Assembly: GCF_947500045.1 (NCBI RefSeq) | Contig: NZ_CANMQQ010000011.1 | Span: 104,087-168,086, forward strand | Direction of reading: 5' to 3' | From: an uncultured Ruegeria sp. | GTDB lineage: Bacteria > Pseudomonadota > Alphaproteobacteria > Rhodobacterales > Rhodobacteraceae | Length of the DNA stretch: 64,000 nucleotides | Shown: positions 17,773 to 26,875 of the stretch, piece by piece | Position numbering within the stretch: the stretch's first letter is position 1 | Layout: each line of letters starts with the position of its first letter | Notes under the pieces: model-generated | The model's database searches: none | Seen by the model: only the letters and a program-made list of their open reading frames with translations | Told to the model about the DNA's origin: nothing | Position numbers and translations under genes: made by a program

Positions 17773-17940
17773 TTATTGCGAAGCCGCGTATTTCCTTTCG
17801 ATCAAATGGATGAGGTTACCGCACGTGTCATCAAAAATCGCCATTCGGACCAGCCCTGCGTCCATAGGCTCAACAGAAAACTCCACACCCAGACTACCAA
17901 GCCGTTCACGCTCTGCATCTAGGCTCTGTACCTGAAGGGA
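17773..17940 (-). pseudogene. VOC/glyoxalase-family protein, C-terminal fragment
   Basis: Read on the minus strand, 55 residues ending at the TAA at 17773-17775 show the typical end of a vicinal-oxygen-chelate protein: 'ERLGSLGVEFSVEP', 'MAIFDDTCGNLIHLIE'. The GN-L-I-L motif carries a metal ligand in this family. The frame loses homology exactly at 17940/17941, where the ISNCY transposase fragment starts on the other strand. The gene has lost its N-terminal half and should be inactive. Confidence 0.65.
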
Positions 17941-18336
17941 GTGGGTCGGATTCCCATCAGAAACCAGAGATTCTTAGTAAGGCTTCACAGTGGGATGGTC
18001 ACTGGGTTCACGCGCGGCCTCGTTGGCAAATACGTGGACAGCTACGAATTCCAGGACGGCACGTTAGAACTCCGGTCAAAGGGCGTCCCACTGCCCTACT
18101 CTGCTTACGACAAAGACCAACGCGTGAGCCACGCGGCGATCACCGGGAACAAGCGACTAAGCGCAGTGCTGGAGCACATCAAGCAAGAGCAGGACAAGGC
18201 ACCACCGAAGAAGCGCCGCGCCGGCACCCAGGCCACACGCTACACTCCAACAGGTCGGCGCAACAACGGCTGGAATTCAAAGCTCGCGAAGGTGGCGAAA
18301 GAGAAGCGCGCAGTCAGCCAGGGCTCCGATGTTTGA
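17941..18336 (+). pseudogene. ISNCY-family transposase, C-terminal fragment
   Basis: The roughly 130-residue open frame matches the tail of ISNCY-type integrase-core transposases: 'GLVGKYVDSYEFQDGTLELR', 'VPLPYSAYDK' and a basic, disordered C-terminus. The catalytic DDE core is missing, so this is an inactive 5'-truncated remnant. GACATTTCTACTTGGTTGCAACA-like sequence near 18380-18400 may be the element's right end. It separates the moc-like island from the ectoine-like island. Confidence 0.6.
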
Positions 18337-18470
18337 GGTCTCCAACCAGCCAGGCTGCACTTCCGTTTCGCGACAAATGGGACATTTCTACTTGGTTGCA
18401 ACATGCACGTGTAGCAGGGTGGATTCACAAACGAAATCCACGACCTTTTATCAAAGCGAGTTGTTGCCGA

Positions 18471-18489
18471 ATACTATATTATATAGTAT
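18471..18489. promoter_or_regulatory. Perfect 19-bp palindrome upstream of the aldehyde dehydrogenase
   Basis: ATACTATATTATATAGTAT consists of two 9-bp perfect arms around a central T. It lies 38 bases before the ATG at 18528. A copy with 16/19 identity is found at 29850-29868 in the divergent promoter of the eutD/eutC-like genes. It is a good candidate operator for the GntR/FCD regulator encoded at 21694-22380. Confidence 0.65.
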
Positions 18490-18527
18490 ATCTGTTTACG
18501 AAACTCCGCTTGTTTACGAGGCAAGAA

Positions 18528-19946
18528 ATGTTCCAACCGATCATCGACAACACCAAGGTTCCTGCTGGCGGGCGCGAGGTTCGCCCCCTGGTCAACCCTG
18601 CCCTCGGTCAGCCGTTTGATGAGTTTGTCTGCGCCAACGAAGAAGATGCCGACAACGCCGCCGAAGCCGCTGGGCGAGCGTTCGAAGCATGGTCGCAGGT
18701 GCCACCGAAACATCGTGCCTGGGTGCTGGACGACATTGCCGCCCGTATCAAGGCTGCGTCCGAGAAGTTGGCAGCGCAGATAACTACAGAACAGGGCAAG
18801 CCGCTGGACGAGGCTCGTCTTGAGATGGCTGGGGTTGTCGGCATGTTCGAACATTTCGCCGAGATGGCGGATACCATGACCTTTTCCTACGAACGACCGG
18901 GGCAAGGCGCTCGCCGCACCATCGACATGGTGCCGGTGGGGCCCGTGATCGTCATAACCACATGGAATTTCCCGGTAGAAACCGCAGCCGTACATATTGC
19001 TCCCGCGCTGGCGGCGGGCTGTACTGTGGTGGTGCTGGCCAATAACGACACACCCTCGTCAGTTGCGATGTTGGTCGAGGTCATTAATGAATCCAGTCTG
19101 CCCTCTGGTGCGATAAACTTAGTCATGGGGTCGTCCTCGAAACTGTCGGACCGTCTGATCAAACACCCAGTTATGCGGCATTTGTCCTATACCGGCTCGG
19201 TCAATGTAGGTCGAGTTCTAGCCTCGAAATGTGGGGCTCAGATCATGCGTTGCACGCTGGAGCTGGGCGGCAATGCGCCCGCCATCGTGTTGCCGGGCTC
19301 GAATGTGGAAGAGGTGGCAAATGCTCTGATCTCAAAACGGTTCTGGAATGCCGGGCAGGTCTGCACCGCGCCCAACCGAATCTATGTGAACCGCGACCAG
19401 CACGACGCTTTTGCTGAGGCTGCGGGCGCCTACGCTCTCAAGCTGGTGCTGGGAGATGGCGCAGCCGAGGACACCACTATGGGACCACTGGCCAATATGG
19501 AACGTGTGCAGTCGATGGACAAGATCACCGCTGATGCGCTGGCCAAAGGGGCGACATCGGTGCTGAATGAACCCACTCCGCAGAACGAGGGCTACTACGC
19601 CCCGCCCCGCGTGTTCGCAAACGTACCGGATGACGCCCTGGGCATGGAAAAAGAGATTTTTGGCCCAATCGCCTGTATCGCCCCCTACGATGATCTGGAT
19701 GACATCATCACCCGCTCAAATGATTGCGAGCTGGGCCTGTCGAGCTATGTCTACGGCCCCAATCAGGCCGAGGCCGAGGCTGTCGCCGCTCGACTGCAAA
19801 CTGGCACTGTTGCCGTCAACCAGTTGACCACCGCCTATATCGATGTCCCTTTTGGCGGGGTGAAGGCCAGCGGACTCGGCTGTGTCGGTGGCGAGGCCGC
19901 GGTACAGGAGTATCTGTTCCCACGGCTGACAGCTGCGAAACCCTGA
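18528..19946 (+). CDS. NAD(P)-dependent aldehyde dehydrogenase (succinate-semialdehyde DH type)
   Basis: The start is the ATG at 18528 ('MFQPIIDNTKVPAGG'), giving 472 residues, a normal ALDH length. The frame upstream of it is non-coding. The catalytic Cys is in 'FWNAGQVCTAPNRIYV', the general-base Glu in 'TLELGGNAP', and the cofactor Asn in 'ITTWNFPVE'. In ectoine degradation an ALDH (DoeC/Ssd) oxidises aspartate semialdehyde, which is a plausible role here. A sugar- or amino-alcohol-derived aldehyde from the nearby GMC oxidoreductase is an alternative. It converges with the GMC gene and has its own palindromic operator. A terminator follows at 19969. Confidence 0.88.
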   Translation: MFQPIIDNTKVPAGGREVRPLVNPALGQPFDEFVCANEEDADNAAEAAGRAFEAWSQVPPKHRAWVLDDIAARIKAASEKLAAQITTEQGKPLDEARLEMAGVVGMFEHFAEMADTMTFSYERPGQGARRTIDMVPVGPVIVITTWNFPVETAAVHIAPALAAGCTVVVLANNDTPSSVAMLVEVINESSLPSGAINLVMGSSSKLSDRLIKHPVMRHLSYTGSVNVGRVLASKCGAQIMRCTLELGGNAPAIVLPGSNVEEVANALISKRFWNAGQVCTAPNRIYVNRDQHDAFAEAAGAYALKLVLGDGAAEDTTMGPLANMERVQSMDKITADALAKGATSVLNEPTPQNEGYYAPPRVFANVPDDALGMEKEIFGPIACIAPYDDLDDIITRSNDCELGLSSYVYGPNQAEAEAVAARLQTGTVAVNQLTTAYIDVPFGGVKASGLGCVGGEAAVQEYLFPRLTAAKP

Positions 19947-19968
19947 ATTGAACTCCCCCAAACTGAAT

Positions 19969-19995
19969 AGGGCGACCAATGGCCGCCCTTTTTTT
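19969..19995. terminator. Rho-independent terminator after the aldehyde dehydrogenase
   Basis: AGGGCG (19969-19974) pairs with CGCCCT (19984-19989), followed by a run of seven T on the plus strand. It sits between the convergent ALDH and GMC genes. Confidence 0.75.
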
Positions 19996-20008
19996 CCATT
20001 GATTACCT

Positions 20009-21655
20009 TCAGCGCTGCGCCGTTTCCCAATTCGGGTCCGAGAAATACGGCAAATTCGAGGGGGACAGCGGGTCTTTGCCCAAGATCATGTCCGAAGCCT
20101 TTTCTCCGATCATCATCGTCGGACAGTTGAGGTTGGCCGACGGAATGACGGGCATGATCGAGGCATCCGCTACCCGCAGATTGGCAATACCATGCACCCG
20201 GCATTCCGGATCGACCACTGCCAGCTTGTCCACACCCATCTTGCAGGTGCCGGATGGGTGGTACGAGGAATGGCAGTTCTCGCGCAGCCAAGCCTCGATA
20301 TCAGCATCGCTTTGCACCGTTGCGCCGGGGAATATCTCATCGCCGGTAAAAGCAGCCAATGACGGTTGCTCGGTCAGTTCGCGCGATAGGCGAAGGCCTG
20401 CTTTCAGTTCTTCGACATCTTCCGCGTCTTCCAGCATGTTATAGCGGATACGCGGGGCAGCGAAGGGGTCGTTTGAGGTCAACTTGACATGCCCCCGGCT
20501 TTGCGGGCGCTGGTTGGTGAACTGCAGCTGGAAAGCATGCTCCTTGATAAAATCGGCCGAGCCTTCAGCCACGGCAATCTGAAACAGTGCGACCTGCATG
20601 TTCGGAAATCGCACGCCTGCCTTGGTGCGGATGAAACAGACTGCATCAAAATGGTTGTTGGCTAACAGACCTTTGCGGGTCAGTGCCCAGTCAATTACCC
20701 CTTTGGCCTGGCTAATCAGGTTCAGTTGCCGGTAGAGCGTAACCGGCCTAGTGCATTTCACCTGCAACGAGGTCAGCGGGTGATCCATCAGGTTCTCGCC
20801 AACGCCGGGAAGGTTGTGCACAACCTTGATCCCGTGTTCGCGCAACTGCGCCGCCGGGCCGACACCCGAATGCAGCAGTATGGTTGGGCTATTAAAGGCT
20901 CCCGCCGACAGCACAACTTCGCGTCTAGCGGTAGCGGCGACTTCGCGCCCACCTTGCACATATCGCACGCCTTTTGCGGCCTTGTCTTCGATGATCAGGT
21001 TCAGGACCGTGCAGCCGGTCTGGATATCTAGATTGAACGGGGGATTTCGCAGATAGCAATAGGCGGTCGATGAACGGCGCCCATCAGCGACGTTCTTGGG
21101 CAGATAGCCGAACCCGTCCTGCTGACCACCATTTACATCGTCAGTGCGGAGATATCCTGCTTCTTCACCCGCCTTCAGAAATGCCTGCGTCAACGGATTG
21201 TCTGAGCCCATGGTCGAAGCGCGGACATGACCGTCGTGGCCCTGATATTCGGTATTACCGTCCACACGGGTTTCCAGCCGTTTGAAATAGGGCAAAACCT
21301 CAGAATAAGACCAGCCGCGTGCACCGCCTTCGGCCCAGCCTTCGTAATCCATCGGGTGGCCGCGCAGATACAATTGACCGTTGATCGAGCTGGATCCACC
21401 AAGCACCTTGCCACGCGGCTGCACTAGCACACGGTTGTTCAGATAGGGTTCGGGCTCGGTTTCAAAGTTCCAGTTGTATTTCGGTGCGTTATAGGCGTAG
21501 CGCATGGCCGCAGGCACATGAAACAACAGGCTGGAATCCTTCGGTCCCGCTTCCAGCAACAGTACTTTGTTGTTGCTGTCTTCAGCCAACCTGGCCGCAA
21601 TGATTGCCCCGGCGCTACCCGAGCCGACCACGATGAAATCATAATCTGCTTGCAT
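20009..21655 (-). CDS. GMC-family FAD-dependent alcohol oxidoreductase (choline dehydrogenase-like)
   Basis: The 548-residue enzyme begins with the FAD-binding motif 'DFIVVGSGSAGAIIAARL' and has the GMC signatures 'GKVLGGSSSINGQLYLRG' and 'SAGAFNSPTILLHSGVGP'. The active-site His region is 'HSSYHPSGTCKMG', with the second catalytic position near the C-terminal 'PSANLNCPTMMIGEKASDMI'. Such enzymes oxidise primary alcohols to aldehydes, in the cytoplasm or at the membrane. It is the last gene of the long minus-strand unit starting at 29815. With the convergent ALDH it could convert an alcohol to an acid, as BetA and BetB do for choline, but choline specificity is not shown. Confidence 0.85.
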   Translation of the reverse strand: MQADYDFIVVGSGSAGAIIAARLAEDSNNKVLLLEAGPKDSSLLFHVPAAMRYAYNAPKYNWNFETEPEPYLNNRVLVQPRGKVLGGSSSINGQLYLRGHPMDYEGWAEGGARGWSYSEVLPYFKRLETRVDGNTEYQGHDGHVRASTMGSDNPLTQAFLKAGEEAGYLRTDDVNGGQQDGFGYLPKNVADGRRSSTAYCYLRNPPFNLDIQTGCTVLNLIIEDKAAKGVRYVQGGREVAATARREVVLSAGAFNSPTILLHSGVGPAAQLREHGIKVVHNLPGVGENLMDHPLTSLQVKCTRPVTLYRQLNLISQAKGVIDWALTRKGLLANNHFDAVCFIRTKAGVRFPNMQVALFQIAVAEGSADFIKEHAFQLQFTNQRPQSRGHVKLTSNDPFAAPRIRYNMLEDAEDVEELKAGLRLSRELTEQPSLAAFTGDEIFPGATVQSDADIEAWLRENCHSSYHPSGTCKMGVDKLAVVDPECRVHGIANLRVADASIMPVIPSANLNCPTMMIGEKASDMILGKDPLSPSNLPYFSDPNWETAQR

Positions 21656-21693
21656 TTCGACTTCGTAATTGATTGTACCCCCCGATCGACAGA

Positions 21694-22380
21694 TCAGGCG
21701 GTGTTGGTGACAGACAATTCGTCCTGGGTTTCCGCTTCAGTCAGTTCCTTCGCGGCGCGTGTTGTGGCCTGATCGATGTGCGTGGTCATTTCCGCAACAG
21801 CGGCGGCAACGTCACCTCTTTTAGCCGCATCGAGAATACGAGCATGTTCGCCGTGCAGTTTTCCTAGCTGATGTTCATGTGTGACCACGCGAAACTGTGT
21901 CAGTCGCGCAATGCCATCATACTGATCTGAAACGATATCCAGTGATCGTTGCAGCCGCGACGGTCCCAGCAGGGTCAAATGGAAGTCCTTGTTCAGCTCC
22001 ACCATCTCCCACGGATCTTTGACCTTCTCAGTTCGGTTCAGAACCTTTTCACACGCTTTTAGGGTTTTCGCGGTATGCCTCGGGACGGCGTCCGCCAGAA
22101 TAATTGGTTCTAACGCGCCACGAATCTGATTCATCTCCACAAGGTCCCGAACGTCGATTCTCGCGATGATCGGGCTACGGCGGGGGCGCAACTCGATCAG
22201 GTTTTCCGAGGCCAGCATCCTTACTGCTTCCCGCAGTGGGACGATCGAGACATCCATCTCGGCTGCCAATGGCATGATCTTGAGCTCTTGGCCAGGTTCC
22301 CATTCACCCGCGATGATCTGCCTTTTCAAAATCTCATAGATCGCTTTGGGGCCATCGCCGTAGTTGAGAAACTCTTTCAT
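21694..22380 (-). CDS. GntR-family regulator, FCD (FadR-like) subfamily
   Basis: A 228-residue regulator. The N-terminal winged helix is visible in 'KIMPLAAEMDVSIVPLREAVRML' and 'LIELRPRRSPIIARI'. A C-terminal helical FCD sensor domain follows, with metal/ligand residues expected around 'ELNKDFHLTLL' and 'EHARILDAAKRGD'. Its start overlaps the amidase stop as TAATG. It probably controls this island, and the AT-rich palindromes at 18471 and 29850 are candidate targets. The known ectoine regulator EnuR is of a different (MocR) GntR subgroup, so control here would differ. Confidence 0.88.
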   Translation of the reverse strand: MKEFLNYGDGPKAIYEILKRQIIAGEWEPGQELKIMPLAAEMDVSIVPLREAVRMLASENLIELRPRRSPIIARIDVRDLVEMNQIRGALEPIILADAVPRHTAKTLKACEKVLNRTEKVKDPWEMVELNKDFHLTLLGPSRLQRSLDIVSDQYDGIARLTQFRVVTHEHQLGKLHGEHARILDAAKRGDVAAAVAEMTTHIDQATTRAAKELTEAETQDELSVTNTA

Positions 22381-23804
22381 TATCCTCTTCCCATTTGAAT
22401 GACACCGGAGCCATTGAATGCGCTGGCGGCCGCAAGCAAGAGATCGTCGCTGCCGAAAGACCCGACCAGTTGCACTCCAACCGGCATTCCCTCAATTCGG
22501 TCGCCGATAGGCATGACGCACGCGGGCAGATACAGCAAACTGCCAAGCATATACAGCATGTGAAGCTTCAGAATAGGCATATCATTGCCGTTCACCTGCA
22601 CAGTTCGGCTGGCTGCATCATTGGCGAAACGAAACCGAGGCGCCGGACCCGCAGACGCTGGACACAGAAGAACATCAAATTCCTCAAAAAACCAAGCCAC
22701 TTTCCGGCACATCTCCAACCTCTCCTCATGCAGGATCAACCAGTCCCGGTGGCTGAGGGCGGTACCTTTCGCGTTGCGTTCTGCGAGTTTGTTATTAGTG
22801 GCGGGCTCCAACTGCTGTCGCACGCGATAATCTGCAACAAGTTCAGTTTTCCGCGAGGTTTCCGCACGAACCAGTAAGTTCATCACCTCGGTCGCCCGTT
22901 CAAAATCAATATCGGGTTGCGCCTGGACAACCGTTGTCCCGGTATTTCGTAGGCGGTCGGTAAACCTGTCGAATGCTTGCTGATAGCGTGTATCAATCGG
23001 GCAGCCTGACAGCGTGGGCAATTGTGCGATTTTGATCTTTTTGGGAAGGGACTCTTTGTCCGAGGCGGGCTTGCTACGCAAAACCGAAAGTGCCAGAGCG
23101 ATATCGCGGGCCGAGCGGGCCAGAGGACCTGCCGCTCCGATATCAGGTTCACGAAGTTCATTCAGTGGGCTGTGCCCAGCAAGCGAGATTTCACCCCAGC
23201 TCGGCTTCAATCCGAAAACACCACAGCAATGTGCTGGATAACGGATTGAACCGCCCTGATCGCTGCCGATGTCAATGTAGGACATGCCGCTGGCCACCGC
23301 TGCCGCCGAACCGCCTGACGACCCTCCCGCGCTGCGACTTGGATCATGCGGGTTGCGCGTCTGTCCGAACAAGGGGTTCGCTGTTTCCCAATCCGATAAA
23401 TATGGGGGGATGTTGGTTTTGCCAATAATGATCGCACCCGCCGTTTTCAGGCGCGAGACGACATGTGAATCGGTTTCCGCGATACAGTTGGATCGGTCAG
23501 GATCGCCCCATGTTGTTGGGTGCCCGGCCCAATCGAAACATTCCTTTATGGTAACCGGAACACCTTGGAGTGGCCCAAAGCAATCTTCAGCACCGTCGCA
23601 GGCATCGGCCTGTGCCCTCGCGCCCGCTCTGTCCTCATAGACCACGGCATTGATCGCGTCATTGCGGTCATCGATTGCCGCCAAACAGGCTTCCAGCGCA
23701 TCGCGCGCCGACACTTCTTTGCCGGCAATAGCTGCATGCAGTGTCACCGCATCCGGACAGAGGCCGTATGCCCTGTTTGGATGTGATGACACCATTTGAA
23801 TCAT
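22380..23804 (-). CDS. Amidase of the amidase-signature family
   Basis: The 474-residue enzyme has the Ser-cisSer-Lys triad regions: Lys in '[13 protein letters not shown]', the glycine/serine-rich '[14 protein letters not shown]' and the nucleophile region '[18 protein letters not shown]'. Family members hydrolyse carboxamides or related C-N bonds in the cytoplasm. Its start overlaps the ABC ATPase stop by 4 bases and its stop overlaps the regulator start, so it is translationally linked to uptake and control. Amidases are not part of standard ectoine clusters. It hints at a substrate or intermediate with an amide bond, such as an N-acyl or amidated amino acid. Confidence 0.88.
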   Translation of the reverse strand: MIQMVSSHPNRAYGLCPDAVTLHAAIAGKEVSARDALEACLAAIDDRNDAINAVVYEDRAGARAQADACDGAEDCFGPLQGVPVTIKECFDWAGHPTTWGDPDRSNCIAETDSHVVSRLKTAGAIIIGKTNIPPYLSDWETANPLFGQTRNPHDPSRSAGGSSGGSAAAVASGMSYIDIGSDQGGSIRYPAHCCGVFGLKPSWGEISLAGHSPLNELREPDIGAAGPLARSARDIALALSVLRSKPASDKESLPKKIKIAQLPTLSGCPIDTRYQQAFDRFTDRLRNTGTTVVQAQPDIDFERATEVMNLLVRAETSRKTELVADYRVRQQLEPATNNKLAERNAKGTALSHRDWLILHEERLEMCRKVAWFFEEFDVLLCPASAGPAPRFRFANDAASRTVQVNGNDMPILKLHMLYMLGSLLYLPACVMPIGDRIEGMPVGVQLVGSFGSDDLLLAAASAFNGSGVIQMGRG

Positions 23805-24577
23805 CCTGCCTCCAAAACCTTGGACAAGAACTGCTTCAGACGATCATGCTGCGGATTGCCAAACAGATCATCCGGTTTGCCCTGCTCGACCATCTTGCCG
23901 CCGTCGAAGAAACAGACACGATCCGACACTTCGCGCGCAAAGCCCATCTGGTGTGTGACCAACAGCATGGTGTAATCGCCGGATTTCGCCAGATCGCGGA
24001 TCACCTCTAGTACTTCACCGACCATTTCCGGGTCCAGCGCTGATGTCGGCTCGTCAAACAGCAAAATTTCGGGATGCATTGCAAGTGTTCGAGCGATGGC
24101 AACACGCTGTTGCTGGCCACCTGATAGCTGACTGGGATAGTGATTGGCCTTTTCCGCCAGCCCCACCATTTCCAGCAACCGCATGGATTCCTCAGTCGCC
24201 TCGGCTTTGGACTTGCCTTGAGTGTGGATCGGACTTTCGTTGCAGTTATCCAATGCCGTCATGTGCGGAAAGAGGTTGAAGCTCTGAAACACCATTCCAA
24301 TCTTGGACCGAATGCGACGGATATGTGCCTTGGACGCATCCACCAGCTGGCCGTCCACGTTCATCTTGTTCAGCGGCTCGCCGTTAACATACATGGTACC
24401 GCCCTGAATGCCCTCCAACGTCATCAGAACACGCAAAACGGTGGTTTTACCCGAGCCAGAGGGGCCGATGATCGAGACCACCTCGCCATTATCGACCGAG
24501 AAGTCCAGATCCTTGAGGACCTGCAGCGCCCCATAGGCCTTGAGGACTTTGTCGAATTGAATCATGGGGTGGGTCAA
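23801..24577 (-). CDS. ehuA: Polar amino acid/ectoine-type ABC transporter ATPase (EhuA/GlnQ-like)
   Basis: A 258-residue ATPase with Walker A 'GPSGSGKTT', Q-loop '[16 protein letters not shown]', signature '[13 protein letters not shown]' and Walker B '[13 protein letters not shown]', typical of the GlnQ/HisP/EhuA class. It energises uptake through the two permeases immediately upstream in the operon. The permease stop and this start overlap by 4 bases. The assignment to ectoine transport rests on the EhuB-like binding proteins, not on this sequence. Confidence 0.88.
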   Translation of the reverse strand: MTHPMIQFDKVLKAYGALQVLKDLDFSVDNGEVVSIIGPSGSGKTTVLRVLMTLEGIQGGTMYVNGEPLNKMNVDGQLVDASKAHIRRIRSKIGMVFQSFNLFPHMTALDNCNESPIHTQGKSKAEATEESMRLLEMVGLAEKANHYPSQLSGGQQQRVAIARTLAMHPEILLFDEPTSALDPEMVGEVLEVIRDLAKSGDYTMLLVTHQMGFAREVSDRVCFFDGGKMVEQGKPDDLFGNPQHDRLKQFLSKVLEAG

Positions 24578-25239
24578 TGCAGGATGCTCCTCTTGACGTA
24601 GTTTTCAACGAGACGGATGCCGAAGGCCGCGATCAGGCTCATGACCAGAAAGAATATCCCGGCGATGGTGATCGCCTCGGTGAACCGATAATATTCTGCC
24701 CCGATCAGTTTCGAAACTTGCATGATCTCGGCCACAGCAACGAATGACAACAGCGGCGTTTCCTTAAAGATCGCAACCAGATAGTTACCCAATGCGGGCA
24801 CGATCGGCGGTAAAGATTGCGGAATAATCACATCCCGGAAGGTGCGATAGGTTGACATGTTCAGCGCGGTGCATGCTTCCCACTGACCCTTGGGGACTGC
24901 CTGAAACCCCGCGCGATAAACCTCGGCGCACAGCGCGGAATTATAGATGCCGATGGCCAGAATGCCCGTGGTCAGCGGTGGCAGGGTCAAACCGATCTCG
25001 GGCAACAGAAAAAACAGAAAGAAGATCTGAACCAACAATGGTGTGGCTCGGATAAACTCGATCAGTTCGGTTGCCGGACGGCTGATCCAGGCCGACCGGT
25101 TGGTTTTCAAAAGCATGAGGATCAACCCGCCCACCAATGCAAAGGCAAAGCTGGCTACTGTGGCCCAGATCGTTACGCCCGCAGCTTGCCACATCTTGGG
25201 CAGAACCACATCGAAGGTAAAATCCCATCTCCAATCCAT
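24574..25239 (-). CDS. ehuD: Amino acid/ectoine ABC transporter permease (EhuD-like)
   Basis: A 221-residue HisM/EhuD-type permease with about five transmembrane segments. The EAA loop reads '[21 protein letters not shown]', where the ATPase docks. The region '[19 protein letters not shown]' is typical of polar amino acid permeases. It pairs with the permease encoded 3 bases upstream in the transcript. Confidence 0.88.
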   Translation of the reverse strand: MDWRWDFTFDVVLPKMWQAAGVTIWATVASFAFALVGGLILMLLKTNRSAWISRPATELIEFIRATPLLVQIFFLFFLLPEIGLTLPPLTTGILAIGIYNSALCAEVYRAGFQAVPKGQWEACTALNMSTYRTFRDVIIPQSLPPIVPALGNYLVAIFKETPLLSFVAVAEIMQVSKLIGAEYYRFTEAITIAGIFFLVMSLIAAFGIRLVENYVKRSILH

Positions 25240-25242
25240 GGC

Positions 25243-25968
25243 TCAGACCCTCTTGCTCAGGTGACGGGTGTAATGCTCTTCTAGCGCCTCACCGCCGAAC
25301 CGCACGAACTGTGCGAAGACGTAGTAAAGCAGCATGGTGATGAAGAAGATCTCTACCGTTCGGTAATGCAACTGGTTCTGCTGAACCGCGGCATAGGTGA
25401 TGTCGACCAAGGTCACTGCTGACACCAGTGCCGTTGCCTTGATCAGTTCAATGGTCAAATTGCTCATACCAGGGATCATGATAGCGATGGCTTGCGGCAA
25501 AACGATCCGCGTCAAGCGCTTATAAGGCGCCATATTTAGAGCGATGGTTGCCTCGGTCTGGCCTTTCGGCACGGCCGCGATCGCTCCGCGCACGACCTCG
25601 GCCCCATAGGCGCCAAAGTTCAAGCCGATGGCCGTCACACCGGCTACCATTGGAGACAGGGTGACGCCAAACTCAGGCATTACGAAGAACATCCAGAACA
25701 GGATGACCAGCAGCGACGTTCCCCGGAACACCTCGATGTAAAAAATCGAAGCCCAACGGATGGGCCTATTGGCAGACAGCCTGCCGATGCCAGAGATCAC
25801 CGACATAAAGAGAAACAGCGCAATCGACAGGATCGAGACCTGAACGGTCACCACCGCCCCTTTCAGAATGGCAGGCAGAAATACCCGCATTTCTGAAAAC
25901 GTAGCGAAGGTCATACCGACCAGAAAGGCGATCAACGCGGATACGATGGCGATGCGATTCATGCTCAT
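25243..25968 (-). CDS. ehuC: Amino acid/ectoine ABC transporter permease (EhuC-like)
   Basis: The likely start is the ATG at 25968 ('MSMNRIAIVSALIAF'), with a purine-rich GGGGA just before it. A longer frame upstream runs through the stem-loop and is not credible. The protein is then 241 residues, with an EAA loop 'GQTEATIALNMAPYKRLTRIV' and 'YIEVFRGTSLLVILFWMFF'. It forms the importer channel together with the next permease. Confidence 0.85.
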   Translation of the reverse strand: MSMNRIAIVSALIAFLVGMTFATFSEMRVFLPAILKGAVVTVQVSILSIALFLFMSVISGIGRLSANRPIRWASIFYIEVFRGTSLLVILFWMFFVMPEFGVTLSPMVAGVTAIGLNFGAYGAEVVRGAIAAVPKGQTEATIALNMAPYKRLTRIVLPQAIAIMIPGMSNLTIELIKATALVSAVTLVDITYAAVQQNQLHYRTVEIFFITMLLYYVFAQFVRFGGEALEEHYTRHLSKRV

Positions 25969-25990
25969 TCCCCGCAAGTGTTTCGTGTTT

Positions 25991-26013
25991 CCCGGCCCGT
26001 TGGTCGGGCCGGG
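25991..26013 (-). other. RNA stem-loop between binding protein and permease genes
   Basis: CCCGGCCCG (25991-25999) and CGGGCCGGG (26005-26013) form a perfect 9-bp GC-rich stem with a 5-base loop, 14 bases beyond the binding-protein stop. No U-run follows on the minus strand. It should protect the upstream mRNA and reduce read-through into the permeases. Confidence 0.65.
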
Positions 26014-26026
26014 TTCCTTCATGGGC

Positions 26027-26875
26027 TCAACCGCCGCAGAGCTCGGCTGTTGAACTGATTGGCAGTTCATCTGCCGTCATTCCGTGCTTTTCCATGATCG
26101 CAATATGTTCAGGTGAACCAATGAAATCTGCCATCGTTGCATTGAAGGCGGCGACGAATTCAGCATCATCCGGACGGAAGGCAAACGCGCCGTGCGACAC
26201 CGCCGGCTGACCTGCCACTTCGGCAAAAACCGGAGTGGACTCGACGCCACCGGGATCGCTGGCAATGATCTGCCGCACACCCGGTGCTGATACCGCCCAG
26301 GCATCAATGCGGCCGGCTTTCAGCGCCGCAACACCCGTTGGGTTGTCCGGCAGTTGTGAAATACTTGCATCATCCACACCGGCAGCCTGCGCATAGCCGA
26401 CCTGAGCGGCGCCGGCCACGGCACCCACTTTCAGACCGTTCTCGGCAATGGACTCGTAGTTGCTAACGCCTTTCGGATTACCCTTTTCTACCAGCATTGC
26501 TTGTTGAATCCCGAATGTCGGTTCGGAAAATTGCACTTCGGCGCAGCGCTTGGGCGTCACGAACATGCCAGCAGCAACCACATCGAAACGATCAGCTTTG
26601 AGCCCGGGGATCAGGGCACCCCATTCGGTCGAGTTCGCCTCAGCCACTTTTCCACCCATCTTTTCTAGGACGGTTGTGAGTGTTTCGACATCGGTGCCAA
26701 CCAAGTTATCATCGGCGTCTTTATAAGCATAAGGCGAAAAATTATAGAACGCGACCCGCAGGCCTTCGCCCGTTGCACGCTCGTTCAGTGTTTCGGCAAA
26801 GCTGGCCGTTGCGGAAAGGGCAACGGTAGCCATTGCTGTCGCGGTAGACAGCAGGTGTCGGCGCATAAATTTCAT
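26027..26875 (-). CDS. ehuB: Ectoine/hydroxyectoine-type solute-binding protein (EhuB-like), copy 1
   Basis: A 282-residue protein with a signal peptide (basic 'MRRHLLS', hydrophobic core, cleavage near 'ATASFAE'). The mature part has the family 3 binding fold, and its segments 'ALIPGLKADRFDVVAAGMF', 'TPKRCAEVQFSEPTFGI' and 'PDNPTGVAALKAGRIDAW' closely follow EhuB-type binding proteins. It captures a zwitterionic solute in the periplasm. It overlaps the EutA-like gene by 4 bases. A closely similar second binding protein is encoded at 27738, suggesting two related ligands for one channel. Confidence 0.82.
   Translation of the reverse strand: MKFMRRHLLSTATAMATVALSATASFAETLNERATGEGLRVAFYNFSPYAYKDADDNLVGTDVETLTTVLEKMGGKVAEANSTEWGALIPGLKADRFDVVAAGMFVTPKRCAEVQFSEPTFGIQQAMLVEKGNPKGVSNYESIAENGLKVGAVAGAAQVGYAQAAGVDDASISQLPDNPTGVAALKAGRIDAWAVSAPGVRQIIASDPGGVESTPVFAEVAGQPAVSHGAFAFRPDDAEFVAAFNATMADFIGSPEHIAIMEKHGMTADELPISSTAELCGG

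Noticed and set aside
18333..18527. Extension of the aldehyde dehydrogenase frame upstream of 18528
   Set aside because: It crosses the ISNCY end and the 19-bp palindrome and shows no ALDH sequence.
19716..20291. Minus-strand frame spanning the ALDH/GMC convergent region
   Set aside because: It crosses a good terminator and both real gene ends; no domain.
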